Of a DNA stretch of 64,000 nt, positions 1-7,419 are shown piece by piece. A model generated the notes under the pieces. That model did not search any database, was not told the DNA's origin, and saw only the letters and a program-made list of their open reading frames with translations. Both the position numbers and the translations under genes were made by a program. The stretch's first letter is position 1, and each line of letters starts with the position of its first letter. Origin of the DNA: Gemmatimonadaceae bacterium (GTDB lineage: Bacteria > Gemmatimonadota > Gemmatimonadetes > Gemmatimonadales > Gemmatimonadaceae); the NCBI GenBank assembly GCA_025934775.1, contig JAICWO010000012.1:124001-188000 (forward strand). The letters run 5' to 3'.

Positions 1-171
1 GGCGAGCTCAAACGAACCGCCGGCATGCCGATTCTCGATCCGACGCGCGAGGCGGCGGTGATCCGCCGCGTCGCGAACGTCGCACGGGACGCGGGACTGC
101 CGCCGGAGCTGGTCCGCGAAGTCTTCTGGCAGATCGTGGGGATGTCGCGGCGCGTGCAGGAGACCGAATGA
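1..171 (+). CDS. Chorismate mutase, type II (AroQ-like), C-terminal fragment
   Basis: The window opens inside this gene, so its start is missing and only the last 56 residues are seen. They contain GMPILDPTREAAVIRRV followed by an amphipathic helix ending FWQIVGMSRRVQE. This matches the second half of the AroQ helical chorismate mutase fold, where DP-x-RE and the final SRRxQ segment help form the active site that turns chorismate into prephenate. Its stop codon overlaps the start of the prephenate dehydrogenase gene (ATGA), so the two are translationally coupled and carry out consecutive steps of tyrosine synthesis. Whether the N-terminus carried another domain, such as DAHP synthase, cannot be told from here. 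Confidence 0.72.
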   Translation, partial: GELKRTAGMPILDPTREAAVIRRVANVARDAGLPPELVREVFWQIVGMSRRVQETE

Positions 172-1001
172 CGGAGGGCGACTTTGTCGCGATCCTCGGG
201 CTCGGGTTGATCGGCGGCTCGCTGGCACGCGATCTCGCCGCACGCGGCGCGCGGGTGGCAGCGTACGATCTCGACCGCGGCGCCGTGCGGCAGGCGATCG
301 ACGAGGGCGTCGTGCACGAGGCGCTCGATGCGGACCTCGGCGGACTCCGTGAGGCGTCCGTCGTCGTGCTCGCGACGCCGGTCGACGCGGCGCTCGAGCT
401 CCTGGGGCGCGTCGCGCCGCTCGTCAATACCAGTACGCTCATTACAGATGTGGGAAGCACGAAGGCGCGTATCGTCGAGCGCGCGTCGCGGCTGGGGCTC
501 GACGGCCGCTTCGTCGGCGCGCACCCGCTGGCCGGCGACCACCGCTCCGGGTGGGGCGCGGCGCGCGCCGGGCTCCTGTGCGGCGCGCGCGTCTACGTCT
601 GTCCGGCTGACCGAGCCGACCCGGCGCTCGTGGACCGCGCGACGCGGTTCTGGGCCCGATTCGGCGCTGAGCCGGTGCTGATGCGTGCCGAGGTGCACGA
701 CGAGACGCTCGCGTATACGAGCCACCTGCCGCAGCTCCTGTCGACCGCGCTCGCGCTGGCGCTCGCCGGGCGCGGCGTGAAGCGCGGGGACCTTGGGTCC
801 GGCGGACGCGACGTGACCCGGCTCGCCGGAAGCTCGCCGGAGATGTGGGCGCCCGTGGCGCGCGAGAATCGCGAGGCCCTGCACCACGCGCTGCTCGCGG
901 TCGAGCGCGAGCTGGGCGCGCTCCGTAGCGCGCTCGACGGCTCGGATGCCGAAGCGCTGCGCGAACGCCTCGGGGCCGCTCGGGTTTGGTTCGAGGTGTG
1001 A
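168..1001 (+). CDS. tyrA: Prephenate dehydrogenase (TyrA)
   Basis: This 277-residue protein should oxidise and decarboxylate prephenate to 4-hydroxyphenylpyruvate with NAD(P)+, in the cytoplasm, on the way to tyrosine. The N-terminal Rossmann domain starts with LGLGLIGGSLARDLAARG. The mid-protein segment GAHPLAGDHRSGWGAARAGL carries the conserved histidine and Gly-Ala motif of TyrA. The C-terminal helical domain contains SHLPQLLSTALA and DVTRLAGSSPEMW. The ATG overlaps the stop of the chorismate mutase by four bases. Length and domain order are normal for a monofunctional TyrA, and no ACT domain is seen at the C-terminus. Confidence 0.93.
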   Translation: MTEGDFVAILGLGLIGGSLARDLAARGARVAAYDLDRGAVRQAIDEGVVHEALDADLGGLREASVVVLATPVDAALELLGRVAPLVNTSTLITDVGSTKARIVERASRLGLDGRFVGAHPLAGDHRSGWGAARAGLLCGARVYVCPADRADPALVDRATRFWARFGAEPVLMRAEVHDETLAYTSHLPQLLSTALALALAGRGVKRGDLGSGGRDVTRLAGSSPEMWAPVARENREALHHALLAVERELGALRSALDGSDAEALRERLGAARVWFEV

Positions 1002-1085
1002 CACGCGGGCCGGTGCGCGATAACGTTGTGGTCAGGCGCCGATGCCCAACCGCAACCGCTTCGTACTCCAGCACCGGGAGGCCAG

Positions 1086-1853
1086 ATGTTCGCTGCTCAC
1101 GGACGATTCGTTTGGCACGATCTCGTCACGTCGGATGTCGCCGCCGCACAATCGTTCTACACGACGATCACGCCGTGGACGACGCAGCTCTGGGAAGCCG
1201 GCGACGTCGACTATCCGATGTGGCTGAATGGCGAGCAGCCGATTGGCGGGCTGGTGCCGCTGTCGAGTGATTCCGGCGGACGGCCGCACTGGCTGACGTA
1301 CGTCTGCGTGTACGACGTGGACGCCTGCGCGCGGCAGGCCGAGAAGCTCGGCGGCACGATCCGGACGCGCCCGCGCGAGGTGAAGGACGTCGGCTGCTAC
1401 GCCGTGCTCGCCGACCCGATGGGCGCGGTGTTCGGACTGTTCGAGCCCGATCAACAGCCGCCGGGCCACGACGACCAGCCGCCGATCGGCGATTTTTCGT
1501 GGCACGAGTTGATCACCACCGATCACGGAAAGGCATTCGCGTTCTATAATGAGATCTTCAAGTGGGAGACGCTCCGCGAGCACGACATGGGCGCGATGGG
1601 CACGTATCGCATCTATGGCCGGAACGGCCGCGAGCTCGGCGGCATGATGAATCGATCCGAAGGCATGCCGCAGCCGAACTGGCTGCCCTACATCCGCGTC
1701 GCGAACGTCGACGCGCGGACGGAAGACGCGAAGCGCGGCGGAGCAACGGTGCTGGTCGGTCCGATGGAGGTGCCGGACGGCGATCGCATCGTGCAGTGCA
1801 CCGATCCGCAGGGCGCTACATTCGCGCTCCACACACACAAGGCTGGGCAATGA
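1086..1853 (+). CDS. VOC family protein with two tandem glyoxalase-like domains
   Basis: The protein is 255 residues long. The start was set at the ATG that follows GGGAGG at a suitable distance; the open frame runs 20 codons further upstream but gives an unlikely leader. Two similar halves are seen. One begins GRFVWHDLVTSDVAAAQSFY and the other GDFSWHELITTDHGKAFAFY, each followed by a VFGLFEP or TFALHTH-type closing strand. This is the paired-beta-alpha VOC fold, in which a metal site forms between modules. Such proteins include glyoxalases, extradiol dioxygenases and antibiotic-binding proteins, and the substrate cannot be read here. The stop overlaps the start of the next gene, so the two are probably co-translated. 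Confidence 0.85.
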   Translation: MFAAHGRFVWHDLVTSDVAAAQSFYTTITPWTTQLWEAGDVDYPMWLNGEQPIGGLVPLSSDSGGRPHWLTYVCVYDVDACARQAEKLGGTIRTRPREVKDVGCYAVLADPMGAVFGLFEPDQQPPGHDDQPPIGDFSWHELITTDHGKAFAFYNEIFKWETLREHDMGAMGTYRIYGRNGRELGGMMNRSEGMPQPNWLPYIRVANVDARTEDAKRGGATVLVGPMEVPDGDRIVQCTDPQGATFALHTHKAGQ

Positions 1854-2743
1854 AGACACGCGTCGTCGTCGCGGTGGCGTGCGCCGCGGTGCTGGCCGTT
1901 CCCGCGATCGGGTTCGCGTGGGGCGAGGCGGGACATCGTCTCATCGGTGAGGCGGCCGCGCTCACGCTGCCGCAGGCGATGCCCGCCTTCGTCCGCGCGG
2001 CGTCGAAACAACTCGCGTACCTCAACCCCGACCCCGACCGCTGGCGCAGTCGCGACGAGTCGTCGCTCGATCCCGCGCTCGACCTGGGCTCCGATCCGGA
2101 CCATTTCCTGAACATCGAGCGGGTGACGCCGGCGGTGCTCGCCGAGGCCTTGAAGGCGCCGAGTCGCTATGCGTACGGCGACACGCTGGCCGCCGCCGGC
2201 GTGAGCGCGGTGAAGGTCGGGTTCCTGCCATTTCGCATTCTCGAATTGTCGCAACGGCTGCGCGAGGAGTTTCGGCTCTGGCGCGCGGCGCCGGATTCGA
2301 CGAAGCCGTTCATCGAGCAGCGCATCATCAACGACGCCGGGATTCTCGGCCACTACGTGGCGGACGGCTCGCAACCCGCGCACACCACGGTGCAGTACAA
2401 CGGCTGGACGGGTCCCAACCCGAACGGCTACGCGACGGACAAGCGATTTCATTCGCGCTTCGAGTCCGCGTATGTCAAAGCCAACGAGAAGCTCGCCGAC
2501 GTGCTGCCGCGCGTCGACACGGCCGTGCGCGTGTTTCCGGATCTGCGCGCCGCGATCATCGCGTACCTGCACGAGACGAACGGCGAGGTCGAGCGCATGT
2601 ACCAGCTCGACAAGGCTCATCCGTTCGATGCGAACACGACCGATCCCGCGGACAAAGCATTCGTTGCGGACCGGCTCGCCGCCGGCGCGCGGATGCTGCG
2701 CGACATCTGGTGGACCGCCTGGGTGACGAGCGCAAAGTCGTAA
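1850..2743 (+). CDS. Secreted S1/P1-type nuclease (zinc-dependent)
   Basis: This is a 297-residue exported protein. A signal peptide (about residues 1-23, ending AIGFA) is followed directly by WGEAGHRLIGEAA. In S1/P1 nucleases and zinc phospholipase C the mature N-terminus is a tryptophan that helps bind zinc, and that arrangement fits here. Further zinc ligands are likely in DPDHFLN and in GHYVADGSQPAHTTVQYNGW, which corresponds to the family's H-x-x-D-x-x-QPxH segment. The family cleaves single-stranded nucleic acids and 3'-nucleotides outside the cytoplasm. A zinc phospholipase C activity is the alternative. Its ATG overlaps the stop of the VOC gene. Confidence 0.82.
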   Translation: MKTRVVVAVACAAVLAVPAIGFAWGEAGHRLIGEAAALTLPQAMPAFVRAASKQLAYLNPDPDRWRSRDESSLDPALDLGSDPDHFLNIERVTPAVLAEALKAPSRYAYGDTLAAAGVSAVKVGFLPFRILELSQRLREEFRLWRAAPDSTKPFIEQRIINDAGILGHYVADGSQPAHTTVQYNGWTGPNPNGYATDKRFHSRFESAYVKANEKLADVLPRVDTAVRVFPDLRAAIIAYLHETNGEVERMYQLDKAHPFDANTTDPADKAFVADRLAAGARMLRDIWWTAWVTSAKS

Positions 2744-2808
2744 GCAAAAACGGAATATGCTTTGCTCAATGCGTTTGCATGATGAGCAGAGGCATACACC
2801 AGCATTCG

Positions 2809-3411
2809 ATGAGTCCGGCGAGGAGCCGCGCGCTCCTTGCCGCGACATTGGTCGCGGCGACCGCATTCGTCTCCGCACCCACTTCCTCGCCGGCTACCCC
2901 GGTGGTTCGGGCCGGTTCCGCACCCGCGGCCGGTCCGTGGATCGAGGCCGATCTGAGCGAGCGCAAGCTCACGATCCACAACGGCAACGACGACGTCGCG
3001 ACGTACAGCGTCGCCGTCGGTCGCGGCAGCTACGCCACGCCAACCGGTAATTACACGATTCGAAAGATCGTGTGGAACCCGGCGTGGGTCCCGCCCGATT
3101 CCAAGTGGGCCAAGGGCAAGCACGCGCAGCCGCCGGGCGCGGAGGCGAATCCGATGAAGGTCGTGAAGATCTTCTTCAAGGATCCGGACTATTACATCCA
3201 CGGCACCAACGACCCGGCGAGTCTGGGGAAGGCGGAGTCGCACGGCTGCCTGCGCATGGATCCGGACGACGCGTACGACGTCGCGCGCTATCTCATGCAG
3301 AACGGCGGCTCGCCGCAGGACGAGAGCTGGTTCTGGCGCGTCCTGCACTTCCGGAGCGAGACGAAGACGGTGTATCTGGGGAATCCGGTGCCGATGGTGG
3401 TGAAACCGTGA
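2809..3411 (+). CDS. L,D-transpeptidase (YkuD domain), exported
   Basis: This is a 200-residue exported enzyme with a signal peptide (RSRALLAATLVAATAFVSA) and a YkuD catalytic domain. The active-site motif SHGCLRMDPDDAYDV places the nucleophile at Cys147, with the conserved histidine and Gly before it; the upstream YYIHGTND supplies another catalytic histidine. These enzymes form 3-3 crosslinks in peptidoglycan or attach proteins to it in the periplasm. The start is uncertain: ATG codons at 2779 and 2782 are also in frame, and 2809 was chosen because it gives the most compact signal peptide. A second, larger L,D-transpeptidase lies at 22.7 kb. Confidence 0.85.
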   Translation: MSPARSRALLAATLVAATAFVSAPTSSPATPVVRAGSAPAAGPWIEADLSERKLTIHNGNDDVATYSVAVGRGSYATPTGNYTIRKIVWNPAWVPPDSKWAKGKHAQPPGAEANPMKVVKIFFKDPDYYIHGTNDPASLGKAESHGCLRMDPDDAYDVARYLMQNGGSPQDESWFWRVLHFRSETKTVYLGNPVPMVVKP

Positions 3412-3489
3412 GAGTGGAGCGTGGAGAGTAGATAGTGGAGACTCCGAGTCGTAGCATTCTCCACCATCCACTCTCCACACTCCACTCTC
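3410..3489. repeat. Heptad-repeat palindrome (GTGGAGA word)
   Basis: Two 32-base arms (3410-3441 and 3458-3489) are inverted copies with three differences and a 16-base loop. Each arm is built on a 7-base period, for example GTGGAGC, GTGGAGA, GTAGATA, GTGGAGA. The element starts at the stop codon of the L,D-transpeptidase and ends six bases before the mgtE start, so it fills the whole gap. There is no T-run, but the hairpin would be very stable in RNA. Confidence 0.85.
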
Positions 3490-3495
3490 CGCCGC

Positions 3496-4872
3496 ATGTC
3501 ATCCTCCGCGCCCGAACTGCTGTACCTGCTGCACGGCGACCCCGCGGAGCTCGCGGAGACGGTCGCCGGCATGCGCGCCGCCGACATCGCCGAGGCGCTT
3601 CGCGATCTGCCGCCAGCGGGTGCGGCGAAGGTGCTCGCCGTGCTGCCGTTCGATCTCGCGGTGCAAGTGTTCGACGAGCCCGAGCTCGATCGCCGGTACG
3701 AGATCATCACGTCCATGGACGTCGACGCGGCGGTCGCGCTCGTCGAAGCAATGTCGTCGGACCAGCAGGCCGACCTCCTTCGCGGTCTGGCGCAGCCGGA
3801 TCGCGATCGCATTCTGGCGAAGGTCGACGACGACACGCGGCGCACGCTGAAGCTGCTGCTCGAGTATCCTCACGACTCGGCCGGCGGCATCATGACGACG
3901 GAAGTGCTCACGGTTCCGTTCGACTGGAGCGTGGCGCAGACGCTCGCCTACATCCGGGACGTGGCGCAGAGCAAGGAGACCGTCTACGCGATCTACGTGT
4001 TGGACGACAGCAATCACCTGGTGAGCGTGGTCTCGCTGCGACAGCTCGTGATTGCCGATGCCGATATTCTGGTGCGCGATGCCGGCGATCGGCGGAAGCC
4101 CGTGAGTGTCGGACCCGCGACCGACCGCGAGGAAGTCGCGCGAGTGATCGCGAAATACAACCTGCTCGCGGTGCCCGTGGTCGACGAGCAGCAGCACGTG
4201 CTCGGCATCGTCACGGTAGACGACGTGATCGACGCGATCGTGCGCGAGCAGACGGAGGACGTGCAGAAGTTCGGCGGCATGGAAGCCCTCGGCGCGCCGT
4301 ACATGTCGATCGGGCTCGGTCAGATGGTGAAGAAGCGCGCCGGCTGGCTCTGCGCGCTCTTTCTGTCGGAGATGCTCACCGCGACCGCGATGCAGCACTA
4401 CCAGCACGAGATCGACAAGGCGACGCTGCTGGCAATGTTCATCCCGCTGGTGATGAGCTCGGGGGGAAATTCCGGCTCCCAGGCGACGTCGCTGATCATT
4501 CGCGCGCTCGCGCTGGGCGAGATCAAGCTGCGCGACTGGTGGCGGATCGCCGTTCGCGAGCTGCCGACCGGTCTGATGCTCGGCGCGATCCTCGGCGTGA
4601 TCGGCATCATTCGTATTCTCTTATGGCAGCGGCTCCACTTCTACGACTACGGTCCGCACCACCTGCTCGTGGCGATCGCTGTGGGCACGGCGCTCGTCGG
4701 GATCGTGACGTTCGGCTCGCTCGCGGGCTCGATGCTGCCGTTTCTCCTGCGACGATTGGGCTTCGATCCCGCGTCGGCATCGGCGCCCTTCGTCGCGACG
4801 CTCGTGGACGTGACGGGGCTGGTGATTTACTTCAGCGTGGCATTCGTGGTGCTGCGGGGGACGTTGCTGTGA
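3496..4872 (+). CDS. mgtE: Magnesium transporter MgtE
   Basis: This 458-residue protein has the full MgtE layout. An N-terminal helical superhelix (about 10-130, with LRDLPPAGAAKVLAVLP repeats) is followed by a pair of CBS domains (about 135-255, beginning HDSAGGIMTTEVLTVP). The five-helix transmembrane channel runs from about 280 to the end. The pore segment PLVMSSGGNSGSQATSLIIR is the family's Mg2+ selectivity region. The cytoplasmic domains sense Mg2+ and close the pore when it is abundant. No Mg2+ riboswitch is visible upstream, because the short leader is taken up by a repeat hairpin. No clear ribosome-binding site precedes the ATG. Confidence 0.95.
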   Translation: MSSSAPELLYLLHGDPAELAETVAGMRAADIAEALRDLPPAGAAKVLAVLPFDLAVQVFDEPELDRRYEIITSMDVDAAVALVEAMSSDQQADLLRGLAQPDRDRILAKVDDDTRRTLKLLLEYPHDSAGGIMTTEVLTVPFDWSVAQTLAYIRDVAQSKETVYAIYVLDDSNHLVSVVSLRQLVIADADILVRDAGDRRKPVSVGPATDREEVARVIAKYNLLAVPVVDEQQHVLGIVTVDDVIDAIVREQTEDVQKFGGMEALGAPYMSIGLGQMVKKRAGWLCALFLSEMLTATAMQHYQHEIDKATLLAMFIPLVMSSGGNSGSQATSLIIRALALGEIKLRDWWRIAVRELPTGLMLGAILGVIGIIRILLWQRLHFYDYGPHHLLVAIAVGTALVGIVTFGSLAGSMLPFLLRRLGFDPASASAPFVATLVDVTGLVIYFSVAFVVLRGTLL

Positions 4873-4897
4873 CCGGGGGCCTTTCGGGCTTACTGCG

Positions 4898-4998
4898 GAG
4901 GCGCGGGGAGCGCGGAGGGAGCTGCTCGAAATTCCAAGTGCAAGAAATCCTCGAGGCGGTTCGGTGCGAATATTCACGCCTCCGCGCCCCCCGCGCTC
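4898..4998. repeat. Imperfect palindrome between convergent genes
   Basis: A 21-base GC-rich arm at 4898-4918 (GAGGCGCGGGGAGCGCGGAG) is repeated inverted at 4979-4998 with one gap and one mismatch, about 60 bases apart. It lies in the gap between mgtE and the EamA transporter gene, which end towards each other. Its position suggests a two-way transcription stop; there is no T-tract. Confidence 0.7.
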
Positions 4999-5058
4999 CC
5001 CGAGGTAGAATCCCCGGCCGCGGCGACGCGACGCCGATGACCCGACGAGCGTCGCCGC

Positions 5059-5994
5059 CTACGACGTGCTGCGCCCCTGGCGGAGACGCTGAAGCGCGTC
5101 GGCCGGAGCAAACCGCGTCGCGTTCACCACGACGATCCCCGCCAACACGAGCGCGCCGCCGAGTAATTGCGTGGCGTGGATACGCTCGCCGAGGAGTGGC
5201 CACGCGAGGATCGCCGTCATCGGCGCCTGCGCGAGCAGCACGATCGAGGAACGCGTCGCGGGGAGACGCCCCATCGCGTGCGCGACGACCATTTGCCCCA
5301 TCACCTGCGACACGAGCGCGAGCGCGATGAGCGACATCCACGTGCGCGCGGAAAATCCCGAGAGCGGCTGCCGTGCGACGAGGCACACGACCAGGAGACA
5401 ACCGGCGCCGATCGCGGCCGACCAGAGGCTGAACGTCACCGCGTCGATCGACGTGCGGCTGCGCTGCACGTACAGGAGATAGACGCCGTAGCAGAGCGCG
5501 CCGAGCACCGCGAGCAGATCGCCGACGCCGAGCGTGGGATGGATCAGCACGTCCGCGCCGACGATGGCGACGAGCCCGGCGAAGGCGAGCGCGAAGCCCG
5601 CCCAGAAGCGCGCCGTGGGCCGCTCGCCGTACATGATCCACGCGCCCAGCGCGACGAAGATCGGCGCGTTGACGCCGAGCAGCGCGGCGTTGGCGGCGCT
5701 CGTCATCATGACCGCTGAATTGAAAAACGCTAAGTCCGCCGCGAACGCCACGCCGGCGACGACCGCGGCGTGGCGCGCCTCACGCGTGAAGCCCGCGCGA
5801 TGGTGCGTCGCGGTGCGGCTCCAGGGGACGAAGACAATCGACGCGAACGCGAGGCGGTAGAACGCCGACACCAGTCCCGACGTGCCGGCCCACCGCACCA
5901 GAATCGCCGACCACGCGATCCCGAAGACGCCGAGCGAGAGGAAGAGATACGCGCCGCGGCGGGACGGATGGTGGGTGGGCGGAGCCTCGGGCAT
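5059..5994 (-). CDS. EamA/DMT-family transporter
   Basis: This 311-residue integral membrane protein has about ten hydrophobic helices arranged as two EamA repeats. The first starts near YLFLSLGVFGIAWSAILVRW and the second near GVGDLLAVLGALCYGVYLLY. The halves carry the family's APIFVALGAWIMYGERPT and QAPMTAILAWPLLGERIH segments, the paired position at which DMT exporters show a conserved P and GE. Members export amino acids or other small metabolites, or import nucleotide sugars; the substrate is not predictable from the sequence. The gene is convergent with mgtE and ends near a palindrome. Confidence 0.9.
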   Translation of the reverse strand: MPEAPPTHHPSRRGAYLFLSLGVFGIAWSAILVRWAGTSGLVSAFYRLAFASIVFVPWSRTATHHRAGFTREARHAAVVAGVAFAADLAFFNSAVMMTSAANAALLGVNAPIFVALGAWIMYGERPTARFWAGFALAFAGLVAIVGADVLIHPTLGVGDLLAVLGALCYGVYLLYVQRSRTSIDAVTFSLWSAAIGAGCLLVVCLVARQPLSGFSARTWMSLIALALVSQVMGQMVVAHAMGRLPATRSSIVLLAQAPMTAILAWPLLGERIHATQLLGGALVLAGIVVVNATRFAPADALQRLRQGRSTS

Positions 5995-6030
5995 CGCTCC
6001 AAAGCTAGCGGCTTGTGCGGAGCGCTCCTT

Positions 6031-6127
6031 GTCATTCCGAGCGGAGCGAGCGAAGCGAACGCCCCCGTTGTCATTCCGAGCGGAGCGAGCGAAGCGAGCG
6101 GAGTCGAGGAATCCGGGCTCGTTGCGG
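6031..6127. repeat. Interspersed repeat, two direct copies with conserved tail
   Basis: A 28-29 base unit beginning GTCATTCCGAGCGGAGCGAG occurs at 6031-6059 and again at 6070-6098. The second copy continues into a 25-base tail at 6103-6127 (GTCGAGGAATCCGGG...). That tail is found exactly, in reverse complement, at 43156-43180. It lies between the EamA and MFS genes, just after the MFS stop on the minus strand. Confidence 0.9.
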
Positions 6128-6132
6128 CTTGG

Positions 6133-7359
6133 CTATTGCCGGTGCGCGTTTGCGATCTGGCGCTTGTGCACGCGGAACACGAGCGCCGCAGCAACGATCG
6201 ACGGAATCGCCAAGATCACCGTCGCGGGACGCAGCCCGAGCAGCGCGGCCAGGCCTCCGTCGATCAGGGCCGCGATCGGGCGCGTGCCGAGGAACGCGAC
6301 ACTCCACAGCGCCATCACGCGTCCGCGCTCGTCGTCCGAGACCTCGAGCTGCAACTGGGTCGTCGCGCCGGTTTGACCAATCAGATATCCAAAGCCGCTG
6401 ATCACGAGCGCGATGAGTGCCGGCGCCATGCCGGGGAGAATCCCGAACAGGATCATCGCGACGGAGAACACCATGAGCATGAGCGCGATGCGGCGGCCCG
6501 GGCGCTTGTTCTGATGCAACGGGATCACCGACCCGATCACCGCGCCCGTACCGAATGCTCCAATGAGCAGTCCGGCGAAGGTGTCCGGCTTGTGGAAGAA
6601 TCGCGTCGCGAAGGCGGGAGTCAGTGTGCTCACCGGATCCATCGTGAGCGACACCGCCGCGACGGCCACGAGCAGCATCGCGAGCTCGCCGTTCTGGCCG
6701 AGCATGCGGATGCTGTCGCGGAGCCGCGCTCGCTCGCGCGGGCGCTCGCGTTGGTCGTCGACGCGGATGACCAGCATCGCCGCGCCGAAGAGGAGATACG
6801 AGATCGCGTTCAGTCCGATCGCCCACGGAATGCCGAGTCGCGCGACGACGATCGCTCCTCCCACCGGTCCGACGGCGCGCGCCAGATTGAACGTCACGGA
6901 GTTCATCGCCACCGCGCCGCCGAGATCCTCGCGCGGAACGAGCGACGGGAGCACGGCTTGGAGCGCGGGCGTCGAGAACGCGGTGGTCGCGCCCAGGAGC
7001 AGCGCGAGCGTGAGCACGACCGGCAACCCGCCGATCTTTGCCGCGATCACCCACGAGAGCGCGGTGCTCACCGCCGCTGCGCCGACTTGGGTCGCGATGA
7101 TCAGCCAGCGGCGGTTGAAGCGATCGGCGGCGGATCCCGCCCACGGCGCCAGCACGACCACGCCGATGAACTGCGCGAAGTTCACCACGCCGACCCAGAA
7201 CGAGGAGGACGTGAGCCGATACACGAGCAGCGCGAGCGCGATGTTCTGGAACCAGGTGCCGCAGTTCGAGAGAAGGTTCCCGATGAAATACAGCGCGAAG
7301 TTCGGGTGCCGCAGCGCGCGGAGCGATGAACGCCGCGCGGAACGATGTTGGGCGCTCAT
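6133..7359 (-). CDS. MFS transporter (MFS_3 / enterobactin-exporter-like)
   Basis: This 408-residue protein has twelve predicted membrane helices. It begins with a basic N-terminus and RALRHPNFALYFIGNLLSN, then NFAQFIGVVVLAPWAGSAAD and the cytoplasmic motif DRFNRRW between helices 2 and 3. That start and the WFQNIALALLVYRLT segment are typical of the MFS_3 group of proton-driven exporters, which includes EntS. The substrate is unknown. The start lies 60 bases from the divergently read Rieske-FAD gene, so both promoters must share that short gap. No resistance or siderophore genes are adjacent. Confidence 0.88.
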   Translation of the reverse strand: MSAQHRSARRSSLRALRHPNFALYFIGNLLSNCGTWFQNIALALLVYRLTSSSFWVGVVNFAQFIGVVVLAPWAGSAADRFNRRWLIIATQVGAAAVSTALSWVIAAKIGGLPVVLTLALLLGATTAFSTPALQAVLPSLVPREDLGGAVAMNSVTFNLARAVGPVGGAIVVARLGIPWAIGLNAISYLLFGAAMLVIRVDDQRERPRERARLRDSIRMLGQNGELAMLLVAVAAVSLTMDPVSTLTPAFATRFFHKPDTFAGLLIGAFGTGAVIGSVIPLHQNKRPGRRIALMLMVFSVAMILFGILPGMAPALIALVISGFGYLIGQTGATTQLQLEVSDDERGRVMALWSVAFLGTRPIAALIDGGLAALLGLRPATVILAIPSIVAAALVFRVHKRQIANAHRQ

Positions 7360-7419
7360 GAATTAGATATTGGACGCCGACACTCGGATCTGCATTTCAT
7401 CGAGAGGAGCCAGGCAAAC

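Noticed and set aside
3412-3495. Mg2+ riboswitch (M-box) or leader peptide before mgtE
   Set aside because: The entire leader is occupied by the heptad palindrome and does not show the conserved M-box segments.
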